The notes: generated by a model from the letters alone, not told the origin. Shown: positions 1-9,900, counted from the stretch's first letter. The stretch: DNA of 64,000 nt from UBA7985 sp965661545 (GCA_965661545.1 CBFIEF010000010.1:25614-89613), one strand, 5' to 3'. Numbers and translations: made by a program.

Positions 1-427
1 TGACACCACGATCGATCAGCGCCCGGCACGTCTGCCAGCGTCCACCCAAAAACGTATCCGGCGCGTTTCCAACCAGCAGGCCCTTGGGCCTTGCACGATC
101 AAGAATGGCTTGTCCGTCTTCCAACGTGGTGGCAAAGGGCTTCTCGGAATAAACATGCTTCCCCGCATCCAGCGCAGCGAGGCTGATCTCCGCGTGAGCC
201 GCAGGGATTGTCAGGTTCAGTACCGCTTCAATGTCCGGATCATTGATGATTTCTTGAGGGAGTGTTGCTTTGGGGATGTTGTAAGCAGCCGCCTTAGCTT
301 GGCTTTCGGCAAGGTCGAGACTGGCGCAGGCTAAGAGGTCAATTTCAGCAAAACTTTGGCAGTTCTGAATGTAGATATCAGAAATCCGGCCACAGCCGAT
401 CAACCCGACTTTCAACGGCTCAATCAT
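1..427 (-). CDS. Gfo/Idh/MocA-family oxidoreductase (partial, C-terminus outside window)
   Basis: An open frame runs from an ATG at 427 to the window edge, giving the first 142 residues. It begins with a Rossmann NAD(P)-binding motif (VGLIGCGRIS, about residues 7-16) and carries the EKPFATT motif near residues 95-101, whose lysine is the conserved catalytic/cofactor residue of Gfo/Idh/MocA dehydrogenases. Members oxidise or reduce sugars, inositols and related polyols using NAD(P). The C-terminal substrate domain lies beyond the left edge, so the substrate cannot be predicted. It is on the same strand as the downstream-reading Rieske operon, but a 162-base gap separates them. Confidence 0.85.
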   Translation of the reverse strand, partial: MIEPLKVGLIGCGRISDIYIQNCQSFAEIDLLACASLDLAESQAKAAAYNIPKATLPQEIINDPDIEAVLNLTIPAAHAEISLAALDAGKHVYSEKPFATTLEDGQAILDRARPKGLLVGNAPDTFLGGRWQTCRALIDRGV

Positions 428-589
428 GGTTCCGCTTTCCCCTGTTCCCAAGCAGCTCGACGACGCGCAGCCACCACATCAGGCTGTTCGGCGCACCTTA
501 AGACCAAGTTTCAAGCATTAGCAAGATATATGATGTTTTTTGTTTTATCGGATAAATTATCGTGTGAGCTAATGCACACTAAGGCCGCC

Positions 590-1246
590 TTAGCGAAGCT
601 CATGCAGAGGATGAATGCCCGGCATGGTCGCAAATCCCGGCAAGCTGCGGACGCCATAGAGCCAGCGGCGAATGGCGGGCAAGCCGTCGTGCTCCAGCCC
701 AGCATCCGGGCTAAGAGCCACGTAAGGGAAGCAGGCGATATCAGCGATGGTTGGATGCTCACCCGCCCACCACAGCCCGCCCTCAATCTGCCGATCCGTC
801 AGATGTAACTCAAGCTCTCGTAGATGCTTCAGCCCGGCCCGTTTCGCCGCTTCGCCGTCGATTGGCCAGTCGAGCATAGAATGCAGGCGCGCCAACCCAA
901 TGCTGCCGGTCAAGCCTGCGCCAAAGGCCAACCCTTGCTGGACCTTTGGCGCCAAGTCTGGATCTGCAGCCGGAAACCACGGCGTCTCTGTTCCGCCATC
1001 GTGCAAAGCCATCCACGCGAGCATGGCGTTGGTTTCAGTGAACACGTCCCCGCCTGCAGCCGTCACCATCACCGGCAGCGTTCCAGCCGGATTGAGCGCC
1101 AGCATCCGCTCGGACTGGTGCTCAAAACCGGGATAGAAATCCACGGCAACGCTGTCATGGGGCATCCCGAGCAGCGAGGCGAACAGCCTGATTTTGTAGC
1201 AATTGCCGGACAGCACGTAGTCGTAGAGTGTAAAGACCGCGCTCAT
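590..1246 (-). CDS. Glutathione S-transferase-like protein, last gene of split oxygenase operon
   Basis: The 218-residue protein has an N-terminal thioredoxin-like GST domain (starts MSAVFTLYDYVLSGNCYK, with the cis-proline region GTLPVM about residue 60 and ETNAML just after) and a C-terminal all-helical domain. The ATG at 1246 is chosen because it overlaps the stop of the oxygenase gene as ATGA; an in-frame extension upstream would lie inside that gene. GSTs normally conjugate or isomerise with glutathione. Established precedent for a GST homologue beside a Rieske-less oxygenase is NdmE of the Pseudomonas N7-demethylase NdmCDE, where the GST homologue is a structural partner. I infer a similar non-catalytic or accessory role here. 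Confidence 0.85.
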   Translation of the reverse strand: MSAVFTLYDYVLSGNCYKIRLFASLLGMPHDSVAVDFYPGFEHQSERMLALNPAGTLPVMVTAAGGDVFTETNAMLAWMALHDGGTETPWFPAADPDLAPKVQQGLAFGAGLTGSIGLARLHSMLDWPIDGEAAKRAGLKHLRELELHLTDRQIEGGLWWAGEHPTIADIACFPYVALSPDAGLEHDGLPAIRRWLYGVRSLPGFATMPGIHPLHELR

Positions 1247-2085
1247 AGTGTCTCCGCCAATGCACCATAGAACGCTCCACGCTTTTTCAGCCATCGACGA
1301 TAGGCTACGGATGTCAAATCTGATCGCGTCGGAATTTCCATGCGCGGGTCCAGTGGCAGCTTGATGGGACGTTGGTTTTCAAGAATGGAGCGGTCCTGCA
1401 GGAAAATCATCTGCTGGAATTGCACCAAATCCGCATAGGGCGTGTCGTCGTCATAGAGCGCCATCCAAGGCCATACGTCACATTCAGTCTCCGACCGCGG
1501 TTGGACAAAAATTGTAATGACATCCTGCGCTCCGGGCTTTGGTGGACAGGTTTTGTACAATACAGCGGTCGTAGGTGCAGGTACGCGGTATTCGTAGTCG
1601 GTGGTGATACCGCCCTCGGCACTCTTGGCGGCAAGGGGTTGGAAGAACTTCACCTTAGTCGCCCAAACCTCGTCGTTCCGCTCACGGATTTCGACTTTGT
1701 AGGGCTCGACTTCCGTATAAGGCTCCGCGCCCAGCACGTCTGTGTGCACGAAGGGAAAGTGCGCGATGTCCAGAAAGTTTTCGACCGCACGCAGGGGCGA
1801 GCACTTCACCCGCACCATGCCACAGGGCACCAGACGACGCCCTGGCTCGCGGCCTTCTGGAATATCAAACAACGCACGCGGGTTATCGCCCACGGTGGTC
1901 CAAACATGGTCGAACTTGATTTGCGTGGGCAAGGTACGCCCGGCGGTGTCTTTTATGACCGGATGCGCAAAGCTGCCCGAAACATGGATTTCATCGCCCA
2001 GCAAGCGCGTCCGGCGCGGCCCTTGCTCAAGGCTATTCTTGTCGGCAATCACGTACCAATCATTGCGCGCATAGGCCAAACTCAT
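1243..2085 (-). CDS. Mononuclear non-heme iron oxygenase subunit lacking its Rieske cluster
   Basis: The 280-residue protein belongs to the aromatic ring-hydroxylating oxygenase alpha-subunit family (VanA/phthalate-oxygenase type). The iron-binding motif NFLDIAHFPFVH is visible, with Asp106, His109 and His114, and a C-terminal acidic motif FLQDRSILENQ follows. The N-terminal 70 residues keep a Rieske-domain-like beginning (NDWYVIADKNSL, then RLLGDEI) but have none of the Cys/His cluster ligands, so the protein must obtain electrons from a partner. The start at 2085 overlaps the stop of the Rieske gene as ATGA. NdmC of the Pseudomonas N7-methylxanthine demethylase has the same architecture. 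The substrate is unknown; N- or O-demethylation is the likeliest chemistry. Confidence 0.85.
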   Translation of the reverse strand: MSLAYARNDWYVIADKNSLEQGPRRTRLLGDEIHVSGSFAHPVIKDTAGRTLPTQIKFDHVWTTVGDNPRALFDIPEGREPGRRLVPCGMVRVKCSPLRAVENFLDIAHFPFVHTDVLGAEPYTEVEPYKVEIRERNDEVWATKVKFFQPLAAKSAEGGITTDYEYRVPAPTTAVLYKTCPPKPGAQDVITIFVQPRSETECDVWPWMALYDDDTPYADLVQFQQMIFLQDRSILENQRPIKLPLDPRMEIPTRSDLTSVAYRRWLKKRGAFYGALAETL

Positions 2086-2675
2086 GCCTCTACCTCCCGC
2101 CGCACATCTTCGCACCAGCGCGACGCCTGCTTTCGCTGCCCTGCCGCAGCGCTGGCATCGATCAGGACCGTCACCAGTGTTCGGTCGTGCGCAATGGGGT
2201 TGAAAAGCAAGGACAAGTTCGCGGCCTCAAAGGGCTTAGCGGCACAGCCGTGCGCGATATCGCCCTCACTGGCCCGCATTTCCAAGCTACGCAGCGGTTT
2301 AAGGCCAGGCCCGGACGTTGGCGGAGACAGCTCAGGGGAACCCTCAAGCCGCACCCAAATCACGCCCTCAGCTTCCGCTGCTTCAAACGCACGGGTTTTG
2401 ATCGTATCCGGCGGGGTTAAATCAGGGTGCGAGGGGATCAGGCTGCACCCCCCGCCCTCGCAGCTGTAATGCCAACCATGATACAGGCACGCCAAGTTCT
2501 CACCACGCACAAAACCGTGGCTTAGGGCCATCCCACGATGGGGACAGCGGTTGTCCCACGCATTCAGCACGCCACTGGTCGAGCGCCAAACCACAGCATC
2601 TTGGCCATCCACCCAAGCCCGCATCACGCGCGCCGCCGGCAAATCACGGGAAAGTCCCACAGGTCGCCACGTCAT
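2082..2675 (-). CDS. Stand-alone Rieske [2Fe-2S] electron-transfer protein
   Basis: The 197-residue protein carries an intact Rieske motif: Cys44-Pro-His46 and Cys63-X2-His66 (CLYHGWHY). After the Rieske fold (to about residue 115) there is a roughly 80-residue tail that is not a complete oxygenase catalytic domain and has no iron-binding DxxHxxxxH motif. It therefore complements the next gene, which has the iron site but no cluster. It overlaps its neighbours on both sides by 4 nt, so the two proteins are probably made in equal amounts and act as a complex. No flavin reductase is encoded nearby; the electron source must lie elsewhere. Confidence 0.88.
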   Translation of the reverse strand: MTWRPVGLSRDLPAARVMRAWVDGQDAVVWRSTSGVLNAWDNRCPHRGMALSHGFVRGENLACLYHGWHYSCEGGGCSLIPSHPDLTPPDTIKTRAFEAAEAEGVIWVRLEGSPELSPPTSGPGLKPLRSLEMRASEGDIAHGCAAKPFEAANLSLLFNPIAHDRTLVTVLIDASAAAGQRKQASRWCEDVRREVEA

Positions 2676-2941
2676 CGGACGCTGAACCCTTGGGGGATAG
2701 TGTTCAACGCGACAGGCTGACTGCTGATTGTCTCGACCATCACATCCGCTGGCCCAAGGCTACAGCTGACTTCCATCGCTTCAATCATCGGTCCCGCACC
2801 CGCCACGACGATACAGGCATTTTCAGCATCAGCACGGTCCAGCCAGCCGGACAAATTCAGCAGTCCGGCCCGGTGGCTGATCCATGCTGGCAAACTGTCG
2901 CTGCCCAATCGGCCCCGTAGCCGGATTTCTCGAACTTCCAT
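2672..2941 (-). CDS. Acylphosphatase-like small protein with altered catalytic residues
   Basis: The 89-residue protein matches the acylphosphatase fold in length and in the run of motifs: an initial RLRGRLGS strand, AWISHRAGLLNLSGWLDR, then AGAGPMIEAM and CSLGPADV. In active acylphosphatases the first loop carries the catalytic arginine (GVGFRAW) and the second strand a catalytic asparagine (GWVRN). Here the corresponding positions read SLPAW and GWLDRAD, so both residues appear to be lost. I infer a binding or scaffold role rather than phosphatase activity. The ATG at 2941 is preceded directly by an in-frame GTG; the gene starts 9 nt after the deaminase stop and overlaps the Rieske gene. 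Confidence 0.6.
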   Translation of the reverse strand: MEVREIRLRGRLGSDSLPAWISHRAGLLNLSGWLDRADAENACIVVAGAGPMIEAMEVSCSLGPADVMVETISSQPVALNTIPQGFSVR

Positions 2942-2950
2942 CACGCTGTC

Positions 2951-3442
2951 TCAGGCCGTGCGCCAATAGGCAAGATGCTGAGCGGCGATTTGTTCTTCCA
3001 ACTCAACAAATGGCCCCCGGACCTGCACTTCGCGTCGGCCAGAGGCAAAGATCACGCGGCATTCGAGGTCTTGGGTCGGGTTCTCCGGGTCGTCGCCGGT
3101 CATCTCGCCGAGGCGATGCTCCGTCATCCCAAACACCACAGCGCCAATTTCAGCCCAGTACGTGGTCCCGGCGCACATGGAGCACGGCTCCACCGACGTA
3201 TAGAGCGTTGAACCGCGCAGGGTATCGATATCGAATTGCTTTGCTGCCAAGCGCGCAAGGTTCGCCTCAGCATGCCCTGGCCCGCCATCGACAGAGTGGC
3301 TGTTCTTGGCTTCGGCCAGAACCTCACCCGATGCTGAAACCAGCACAGAGCCAAACGGGTGATTGCCCTCAACCACAGCCTCATCCGCCAGTTCAATGGA
3401 CCGGGCTAGGTGCTTGAGGTCGATGCTGTGTTGGCTGGTCAT
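2951..3442 (-). CDS. Zinc-dependent nucleoside/guanine deaminase family protein
   Basis: The 163-residue protein is a cytidine/deoxycytidylate-deaminase-fold enzyme of the GuaD/TadA branch. Zinc ligands and the proton shuttle are visible as His57-Ala-Glu59 and Pro86-Cys87-Ser-Met-Cys90. Family members hydrolytically deaminate guanine, adenosine in tRNA, or related bases; the length and the C-terminal extension fit free-base or nucleoside deaminases better than TadA. It is the first gene of the five-gene operon that continues through the split Rieske oxygenase to the GST-like protein. That context suggests a modified purine or similar heterocycle as the substrate, an inference only. Confidence 0.8.
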   Translation of the reverse strand: MTSQHSIDLKHLARSIELADEAVVEGNHPFGSVLVSASGEVLAEAKNSHSVDGGPGHAEANLARLAAKQFDIDTLRGSTLYTSVEPCSMCAGTTYWAEIGAVVFGMTEHRLGEMTGDDPENPTQDLECRVIFASGRREVQVRGPFVELEEQIAAQHLAYWRTA

Positions 3443-3544
3443 GCTGGCGGTCCCGAATTGATGGCTCAGGAGAAGAAACTGCCCTACGCAAGCAAACGTG
3501 GCAAGACCAACACCGCAGGCTCATCGCGCCCGATTTTGGGCACA

Positions 3545-3575
3545 AAAAAGGGGAGCGGTACTGGCTCCCCTTTTT
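3545..3575 (-). terminator. Rho-independent terminator of pntAB
   Basis: A 12-base perfect inverted repeat (AAAAAGGGGAGC / GCTCCCCTTTTT) with a 7-base loop lies 20 nt after the pntB stop. Read on the minus strand, the stem ends in a run of Ts. The same symmetry would also terminate transcription on the plus strand. It separates pntAB from the downstream deaminase operon, which must then have its own promoter within 3443-3544. Confidence 0.88.
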
Positions 3576-3594
3576 AGCGTAGATTTAAGCCCTG

Positions 3595-4965
3595 CTATAA
3601 TTGGCCCAGCAAAGCGTCAAAGGATGCCTTGGCATCGCCATAGAACATGCGCGTGTTTTCCTTGAAAAACAGCGGGTTTTCGATGCCCGAGTATCCTGTA
3701 CCCGCGCCGCGCTTCAAGACGAAGACTTGCGCTGATTTCCATACTTCCAAAACTGGCATTCCAGCGATGGGTGAGTTTGGGTCGTCTTGAGCAGCCGGGT
3801 TCACGATGTCGTTCGAGCCAACCACGATCACCACGTCTGTATCGGGTAAGTCGTCGTTGATCTCGTCCATTTCCAGCACGATGTCATAGGGCACTTTCGC
3901 CTCGGCCAGCAGCACGTTCATATGCCCGGGCAAGCGACCAGCGACGGGGTGAATGGCAAAGCGGACGTTCTTCCCTTGCCCGCGCAAACGCCGGGTGAGT
4001 TCAGAAACGGACTGCTGCGCTTGAGCGACGGCCATGCCGTAGCCCGGCACAATCACCACTGACTTGGCTTCCTTGAGCGCTTCCGCCACGCCACCAACGT
4101 CGATTGCGATTTGCTCACCCTCGATCTCCATCTGCTCGCCGCCACCGCCGCCAAAGCCGCCCAAGATGACGGAGATGAACGACCGGTTCATGGCCTTACA
4201 CATGATGTAGGACAAAATCGCCCCCGAAGCGCCAACCAGCGCGCCCGTCACGATCAGCAAATCGTTGCCCAGCAAGAACCCGGTCGCAGCCGCAGCCCAG
4301 CCTGAGTAGCTGTTGAGCATAGAGACCACCACCGGCATGTCTGCGCCGCCAATAGCCATCACCAGATGCACACCCAAAATCAGCGCCAGTACCGCCATCG
4401 CCCACAGCGTCCAACTGCCTGCGTGGTTCATGTACAGAACCAGCAGGATCACCGAAACGATGATTATAGCCGCGTTCAGCAGATGACGTCCGGGCAGGAC
4501 AAGAGCCTTGCCATCAATTGATCCGGCGAGCTTGCCGTAAGCGATGATCGATCCGGTAAAGGTCACGGCACCAATAAACACGCCGAGGAAGATTTCGATC
4601 TCGTGGATCACCACTTCGGCGCGGGTCAGGTCGTGCGTACCTACCATATCGGAGTTAAAGCCGATAAACACCGCCGCCAGACCCACAAAGGAGTGCAGCG
4701 CCGCCACCAACTGCGGCATGCCGGTCATTTCCACGCGCTGCCCGACGACAGCACCAATGACCGCGCCGACAAGCAGCAGAGGCACCAGCACCCATGACAG
4801 GTTCATCGCTGGACCAGCCAGCGTCGCAACGACGGCAAGCGCCATACCAAAGATACCGAACCAAACCGCGCGCTTGGCGCTTTCTTGGTTGGACAATCCA
4901 CCCAACGAGAGGATGAAAAGAATAATCGCCACAATGTAGGCGGTGGTTTGTAGTCCTAAGGACAT
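3595..4965 (-). CDS. pntB: NAD(P) transhydrogenase subunit beta
   Basis: The 456-residue protein is the beta subunit of the proton-translocating transhydrogenase, which uses the proton-motive force to make NADPH from NADH. The first roughly 270 residues are strongly hydrophobic (the membrane domain dII), and the C-terminal 180 residues form the NADP-binding domain dIII, recognisable by VVIVPGYGMAVAQAQ and by VGSNDIVNPAA. The ATG at 4965 (MSLGLQTTAYIVA) is preferred because family members begin at this point; a GTG five codons upstream is possible. It follows pntA closely, and a terminator follows its stop. Confidence 0.95.
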   Translation of the reverse strand: MSLGLQTTAYIVAIILFILSLGGLSNQESAKRAVWFGIFGMALAVVATLAGPAMNLSWVLVPLLLVGAVIGAVVGQRVEMTGMPQLVAALHSFVGLAAVFIGFNSDMVGTHDLTRAEVVIHEIEIFLGVFIGAVTFTGSIIAYGKLAGSIDGKALVLPGRHLLNAAIIIVSVILLVLYMNHAGSWTLWAMAVLALILGVHLVMAIGGADMPVVVSMLNSYSGWAAAATGFLLGNDLLIVTGALVGASGAILSYIMCKAMNRSFISVILGGFGGGGGEQMEIEGEQIAIDVGGVAEALKEAKSVVIVPGYGMAVAQAQQSVSELTRRLRGQGKNVRFAIHPVAGRLPGHMNVLLAEAKVPYDIVLEMDEINDDLPDTDVVIVVGSNDIVNPAAQDDPNSPIAGMPVLEVWKSAQVFVLKRGAGTGYSGIENPLFFKENTRMFYGDAKASFDALLGQL

Positions 4966-4987
4966 GTCTAAAGCCTTCACTCTACAC

Positions 4988-6556
4988 TTAAGATTTCTGG
5001 AACATGGCCAACATCCGCCGTGTCACCATGAACCCGCCGACGATGTTGATTGTTGCTATCAAAACGGAAATGGACGCCAGCACCCAGACCAGCCAGTTGC
5101 CTGTTCCGATCTGTAGGAGCGCACCCAGAATTATGATGCCGGAAATCGCATTGGTCACGGCCATGAGTGGCGTGTGCAAGGCGTGACTGACGTTCCAGAT
5201 AACCTGGAAGCCCACAAAACACGCCAGCACGAACACGACGAAGTGCTGCAGGAAAGATGGGGGAGCAACCAGCCCCAGCGCCAACAGCGCAATAGAGCCG
5301 ACGCCAATGATGCCGACTTGCTGGAACCCCGCCCGGCGGGCTGCAGCGGCTTCTTCGGCTGCCTTCTCCTCGGGGGTCTTCTCCGGCTCTGTTGGCGCAG
5401 TTTTCGCGGCAATGGCTTTGATCTTTGGCGGTGGCGGCGGGAAGGTGACCTCCCCCTGATGCGCCACGGTCGCGCCCCGGATCACGTCGTCTTCCATGTT
5501 GTGCACCAGCACGCCGTCTTTTTCCGGTGTCAGGTCAGTCAGGAAGTTTACGATGTTGTTGGCGTAAAGCGTCGAAGACTGACGCGCCATCCGGCTTGGA
5601 AAGTCCGAGTAGCCGATAACGGTTACACCGTTCGGCGTCACAATCTTCTCCTCCGGCACGGTTAGATCACAGTTGCCGCCACGCTCTGCAGCCAGATCAA
5701 CGATCACCGATCCGGGCTTCATGGCCTCGACCATATCGGCCAGCCACAGCTTAGGGGCATCGCGACCCGGGATCAGCGCGGTGGTGATCACGATATCAAC
5801 GTCCGGGGCCTGTTCACGGAACAGTGCGAGCTGCTTCTCGCGAAACTCAGGCGACGACGGCGCGGCATAGCCGCCGGTGGCAGCGCCATCGCTGGCGTCG
5901 TCGAAGTCGAGAAACAGGAACTCGGCGCCCATGCTTTCGATCTGCTCAGCCACTTCTGGCCGAACATCGAACGCCCGAACGATCGCGCCCAGCGATTGGG
6001 CGGTTCCGATCGCGGCCAAGCCAGCGACACCTGCGCCAATCACCAGCACCTTTGCAGGCGGGATCTTTCCCGCTGCAGTGACCTGTCCGGTAAAGAACCG
6101 ACCAAAGTTGTTGCCAGCCTCAATCACAGCGCGATAACCCGCGACGTTTGCCATCGACGACAGCGCGTCCATTTTTTGCGCGCGTGAAATGCGCGGAACC
6201 ATATCCATCGCAATCACAGAAGCACCCGTGCCCTTGGCTTGGTTCAGCAAGTCTTCACTTTGCGCCGGGTAGAAGAACGAAATCAGCGTTTGGTGATCGT
6301 TTAGCTGGGTCAGCTCATCGCCTTCCGGGGGGCGAACCTTGGCCACCACGTTGGACTGGGACCAAACCTCAACCGCGTCTTTCGCCAACGTGGCGCCAGC
6401 GGCAACATAGGCCTCATCCGTCAAACCCGCTTCAACGCCTGCACCCGGCTCAACCAACATGCTATGGCCAAGCTTTTCCATTTTGGTGAGTACATCCGGC
6501 GTTAGAGCCACGCGCCGTTCGCCGGGCGCGACCTCTTTAGGAACACCAATGATCAT
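4988..6556 (-). CDS. pntA: NAD(P) transhydrogenase subunit alpha
   Basis: The 522-residue protein combines the NAD-binding domain dI (begins MIIGVPKEVAPGERRVALTP; dinucleotide motif VIGAGVAGLAAIGTAQ about residues 170-185) with a C-terminal membrane segment of about four helices. Between them is a Pro/Lys/Glu/Ala-rich linker (about residues 380-410). This is the undivided E. coli-like form rather than the split PntAA/PntAB common in some alphaproteobacteria. The start at 6556 is supported by a strong GGGGAGG ribosome-binding site 7 nt upstream; an in-frame extension to 6598 lacks one. It is co-transcribed with pntB. Confidence 0.95.
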   Translation of the reverse strand: MIIGVPKEVAPGERRVALTPDVLTKMEKLGHSMLVEPGAGVEAGLTDEAYVAAGATLAKDAVEVWSQSNVVAKVRPPEGDELTQLNDHQTLISFFYPAQSEDLLNQAKGTGASVIAMDMVPRISRAQKMDALSSMANVAGYRAVIEAGNNFGRFFTGQVTAAGKIPPAKVLVIGAGVAGLAAIGTAQSLGAIVRAFDVRPEVAEQIESMGAEFLFLDFDDASDGAATGGYAAPSSPEFREKQLALFREQAPDVDIVITTALIPGRDAPKLWLADMVEAMKPGSVIVDLAAERGGNCDLTVPEEKIVTPNGVTVIGYSDFPSRMARQSSTLYANNIVNFLTDLTPEKDGVLVHNMEDDVIRGATVAHQGEVTFPPPPPKIKAIAAKTAPTEPEKTPEEKAAEEAAAARRAGFQQVGIIGVGSIALLALGLVAPPSFLQHFVVFVLACFVGFQVIWNVSHALHTPLMAVTNAISGIIILGALLQIGTGNWLVWVLASISVLIATINIVGGFMVTRRMLAMFQKS

Positions 6557-6949
6557 GCAATTTCCTCCCCTGACGTTCAATCGGACTTTGAATGACAAGG
6601 GAGCATGAAACGGCCAGTAAACAGCCGCGCACGCAATTTTGCCAACCGAACGCGTTTGGTGGGAACAGCTTAGTCAGGCTTACGTTAGGAATCCAAGAGC
6701 AACCATAGGGACAGATTGTCAGGCCTTTCCCACGGCTAAAGCATGGCTTAGCAGGTTTTCTTTTCTTTAAAATCTCCTAAGTCACGGACTTTTTTGCCTC
6801 TTTTCGACATCAAAATAGAGATTCTCACTGATGAATTGGGATAACTTCCCATACCGCAAAACGTGCCTTGCAACCCGCCAGCCTTACCAGCTTGTCGAGT
6901 AAAACTTACGGTGGCGACGTGCGCTAGAATTCGCCCTCTCACCCAAAGG
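6557..6949. other. Intergenic region between pntA and the oxoprolinase gene
   Basis: About 390 bases hold the 5' region of pntA and the 3' flank of the oxoprolinase gene. Both genes point the same way (minus). The stretch around 6740-6840 is AT-rich with TTTTC and TTTAAAA tracts and may hold the pntAB promoter, but I cannot assign -35/-10 boxes with confidence. A 72-codon minus-strand frame here has no family resemblance and no ribosome-binding site, so I leave it out. Confidence 0.4.
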
Positions 6950-9900
6950 CTAGTGAGCCTCCCCATAGCCGCCGCCGCCCGGCGTTTCCATGATAAAGGC
7001 GTCCCCAGACTTCAACTCAGCGCGGTCATTACCCGCCAATCGCTCGCGCGTTCCATCCTCACGCAAGACGGTGTTCAGCCCGCTCTGCCCCGGCGCTCCA
7101 CCTTGTGCGCCGTGGGGTTGGCGGATGCGGTTAGAGGTCAGGACCGTGACTGTCATGTCATCGAGGAACCGCAGCCGGCGCACAATACCGTCTCCCCCCC
7201 GGTGCTGGCCCGCGCCGCCAGATCCGCGCCGGATAGAGAACTGCTCCACGCGTACAGGAAAGCGCCGTTCCAGTACTTCAGGATCGGTCATTCGGGTGTT
7301 GGTCATGTGGCTGTGAACCGCTGATGCTCCATCAAAGTCCGACCCAGCGCCCGTGCCGCCGCAAATCGTCTCGTAGTTCTGCAGCCGGTCATTGCCGTAA
7401 ACAAAGTTGTTCATGGTGCCCTGCGAACCGGCCATGACCTGTAAGGCGCCATAGAGCGCTTCGGCGATGGCCTGACTGACCTCAGTATTGCCGGAGATCA
7501 CCGCAGCTGGATAGCGGGGATTGATCATTGAACCTGCTGGCACGACCAAGTCCAAGGGCTTTAAGCAGCCTTCGTTCATGGGGATATTTTTGCCGACCAT
7601 TGTGCGGAAGACATAGAGCACCACCGCCCGGCAAATCGCAGATGGCGCGTTGTAGTTCAGGGCGTCTTGGGGTGAAGTACCAGTGAAATCGATGCAAGCG
7701 CTGCGCGTGGACCGGTCGACGGCGATGGAAACATTGATCTGCGCGCCGTTGTCGAGCACCTGGGAAAAGCTTGCGTCGCTCAGCACGTCAATCACACGCC
7801 GCACGCTCTCTTCCGCATTATCCTGCACATGGTCCATATACGCGTGCACGGTTTCAAGCCCATAAGCCTCGATCAGGCCGGATAGTGCCTGCTCACCCGT
7901 GCTGTTCGCAGCGATTTGAGCCGCGAGATCCGCCATGTTCTGATCAACATTGCGGCACGGATATTCGCCGGACAGCAACAACTCGCGCGCAGCCTGTTCC
8001 TGCAGCACGCCTTGGGCCACCAAGCGGAAGTTATCGATCACGACCCCTTCCTCGGTAATGTGCCGGCTGTCTGGCGGGGCGGAACCCGGCGTTCGGCCAC
8101 CGATATCGGCGTGGTGCCCACGACTGGCCACCGTTGCAACGATGCGCTGGCCGGTCTTATCAAACACTGGCGTGATAACCGTCACGTCGGGCAAGTGCGT
8201 TCCGCCGTTAAACGGATTGTTCATCATAAAGACATCGCCCGGTCGAATGGCGTTCCGGTTCTCCGCTAGGATCTTTTTGACGCTCTCACTCATCGACCCG
8301 AGATGAACCGGCACATGGGGCGCGTTGGCGACCAAATCTCCGCGCTCATCGAACAAAGCACAGGAGAAGTCCAAACGCTCCTTGATGTTCACCGAATAAG
8401 CGGTGTTTTCCAGCGTCGCGCCCATTTGCTCGGCAATCGACATGAACTGGTTGTTGAAAACCTCCAGCATGATCGGATCAACTTTGGTGCCAATGGCGTC
8501 TTCGTGCACCAGTGCTTCGGTGCGGCGCAGCAACAAGTTGCCGTTATTGAGACACTCAGCCTGCCAGCCCGGCTCGACCATCGTCGTTCCCGTGCTTTCG
8601 ATGATCAGGATCGGCCCGCTGATGGCTTGGCCTTCGGTCAGGAAATCGCGGTTGTAGACGGGAACTGACTGATCCTGTCCCGCCAAATGGATCTGCGCTG
8701 CGCCCAAGTGGGCCTCCCCGTCTTTGGCTGGCAAAGTCAGCTCTGCGGCCTGCCCGGTCTCGCCAATGCCCTCGACCTCCAACATCTCGATCAGCAAATC
8801 GCGCGTATCAGGCCGAAAGCCGAAACGCTGCTGGTGAGCGGTCACGAAATCCTCGACCAACTGTGCGGGATCAGCAAGCGCCAAGGGTAAGCTTTGCTGC
8901 GAACCGCCGGTCCGGATATGCAAGCGGCACTGGGCGCTGATTTGATCGCTGGGGATGCCTTGGGCTTCGATGTCTGCGGTCACTTGGGCTATCAGTCGGT
9001 CAAAGATCGGCAAGGCGTCGCTGTGATAGCTCAAGGGTCGGTCAAACTGGTATTGCGCAGAGGCCCGAACGTCGGCCAGTCCCATCCCAAAGGCTGAAAG
9101 CACGCCCGCGAAAGGGTGCAAAAACACCTGCCGCATGCCCAATACATCAGCAACCTGACAAGCATGCTGCCCACCCGCGCCGCCAAAGCTATTCAGCGTG
9201 TAACCGGTAACGTCATAGCCGCGCTGGACTGAGATTTTCTTTATGGCGTTGGCCATGTTTTCGACGGCAATACGCAGGAACCCTTCGGCAAGTTCTTCTG
9301 CCGTGCGCACGGGCTCATCCAACTCCGCTGCAATCTGCTGCGCCAGCGCGTCAAAGCGGCCTCGGACAACATCGACGTCCAGCGGCAAGTCAGAATTGGG
9401 GCCAAAGACAGCGGGGAAATACGCCGCTTGAACCTTGCCCAACAGTACGTTCGCATCTGTCACAGTCAGCGGACCGCCGCGCCGATAGCACGCCGGCCCC
9501 GGATTGGCGCCCGCGCTTTCCGGACCAACCTGCAAGCGGCCATCGTCGAATTTGAGGATCGAACCGCCACCCGCGGCAACGGTATGAATGTTCATCATCG
9601 GCGCACGCAAACGAACCCCGGCGACTTCGGTTTCAAAGGACTGTTCGAAGCTTCCAGCATAGTGACAAACATCCGTGGATGTTCCGCCCATATCAAACCC
9701 GATGAGCTTGTCAAAACCCGCTTGCTGCGCCGAACGCACCATACCGACGACGCCCCCAGCGGGACCAGACAGGATGGCGTCCTTGCCTTCGAAGAAATCA
9801 GCATCCGCCAACCCGCCATTGGATTGCATGAACATCAACCGAGCCTGAGCCGCAATCGCTGGCCCAAGCGCGTCACGCACTTGCTGCACATAGCGGCGCA

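Noticed and set aside
579..593. Hairpin CTAAGG / CCTTAG at the end of the GST-like gene as a terminator
   Set aside because: Only a 6-base stem with a 3-base loop and no T run on the minus strand.
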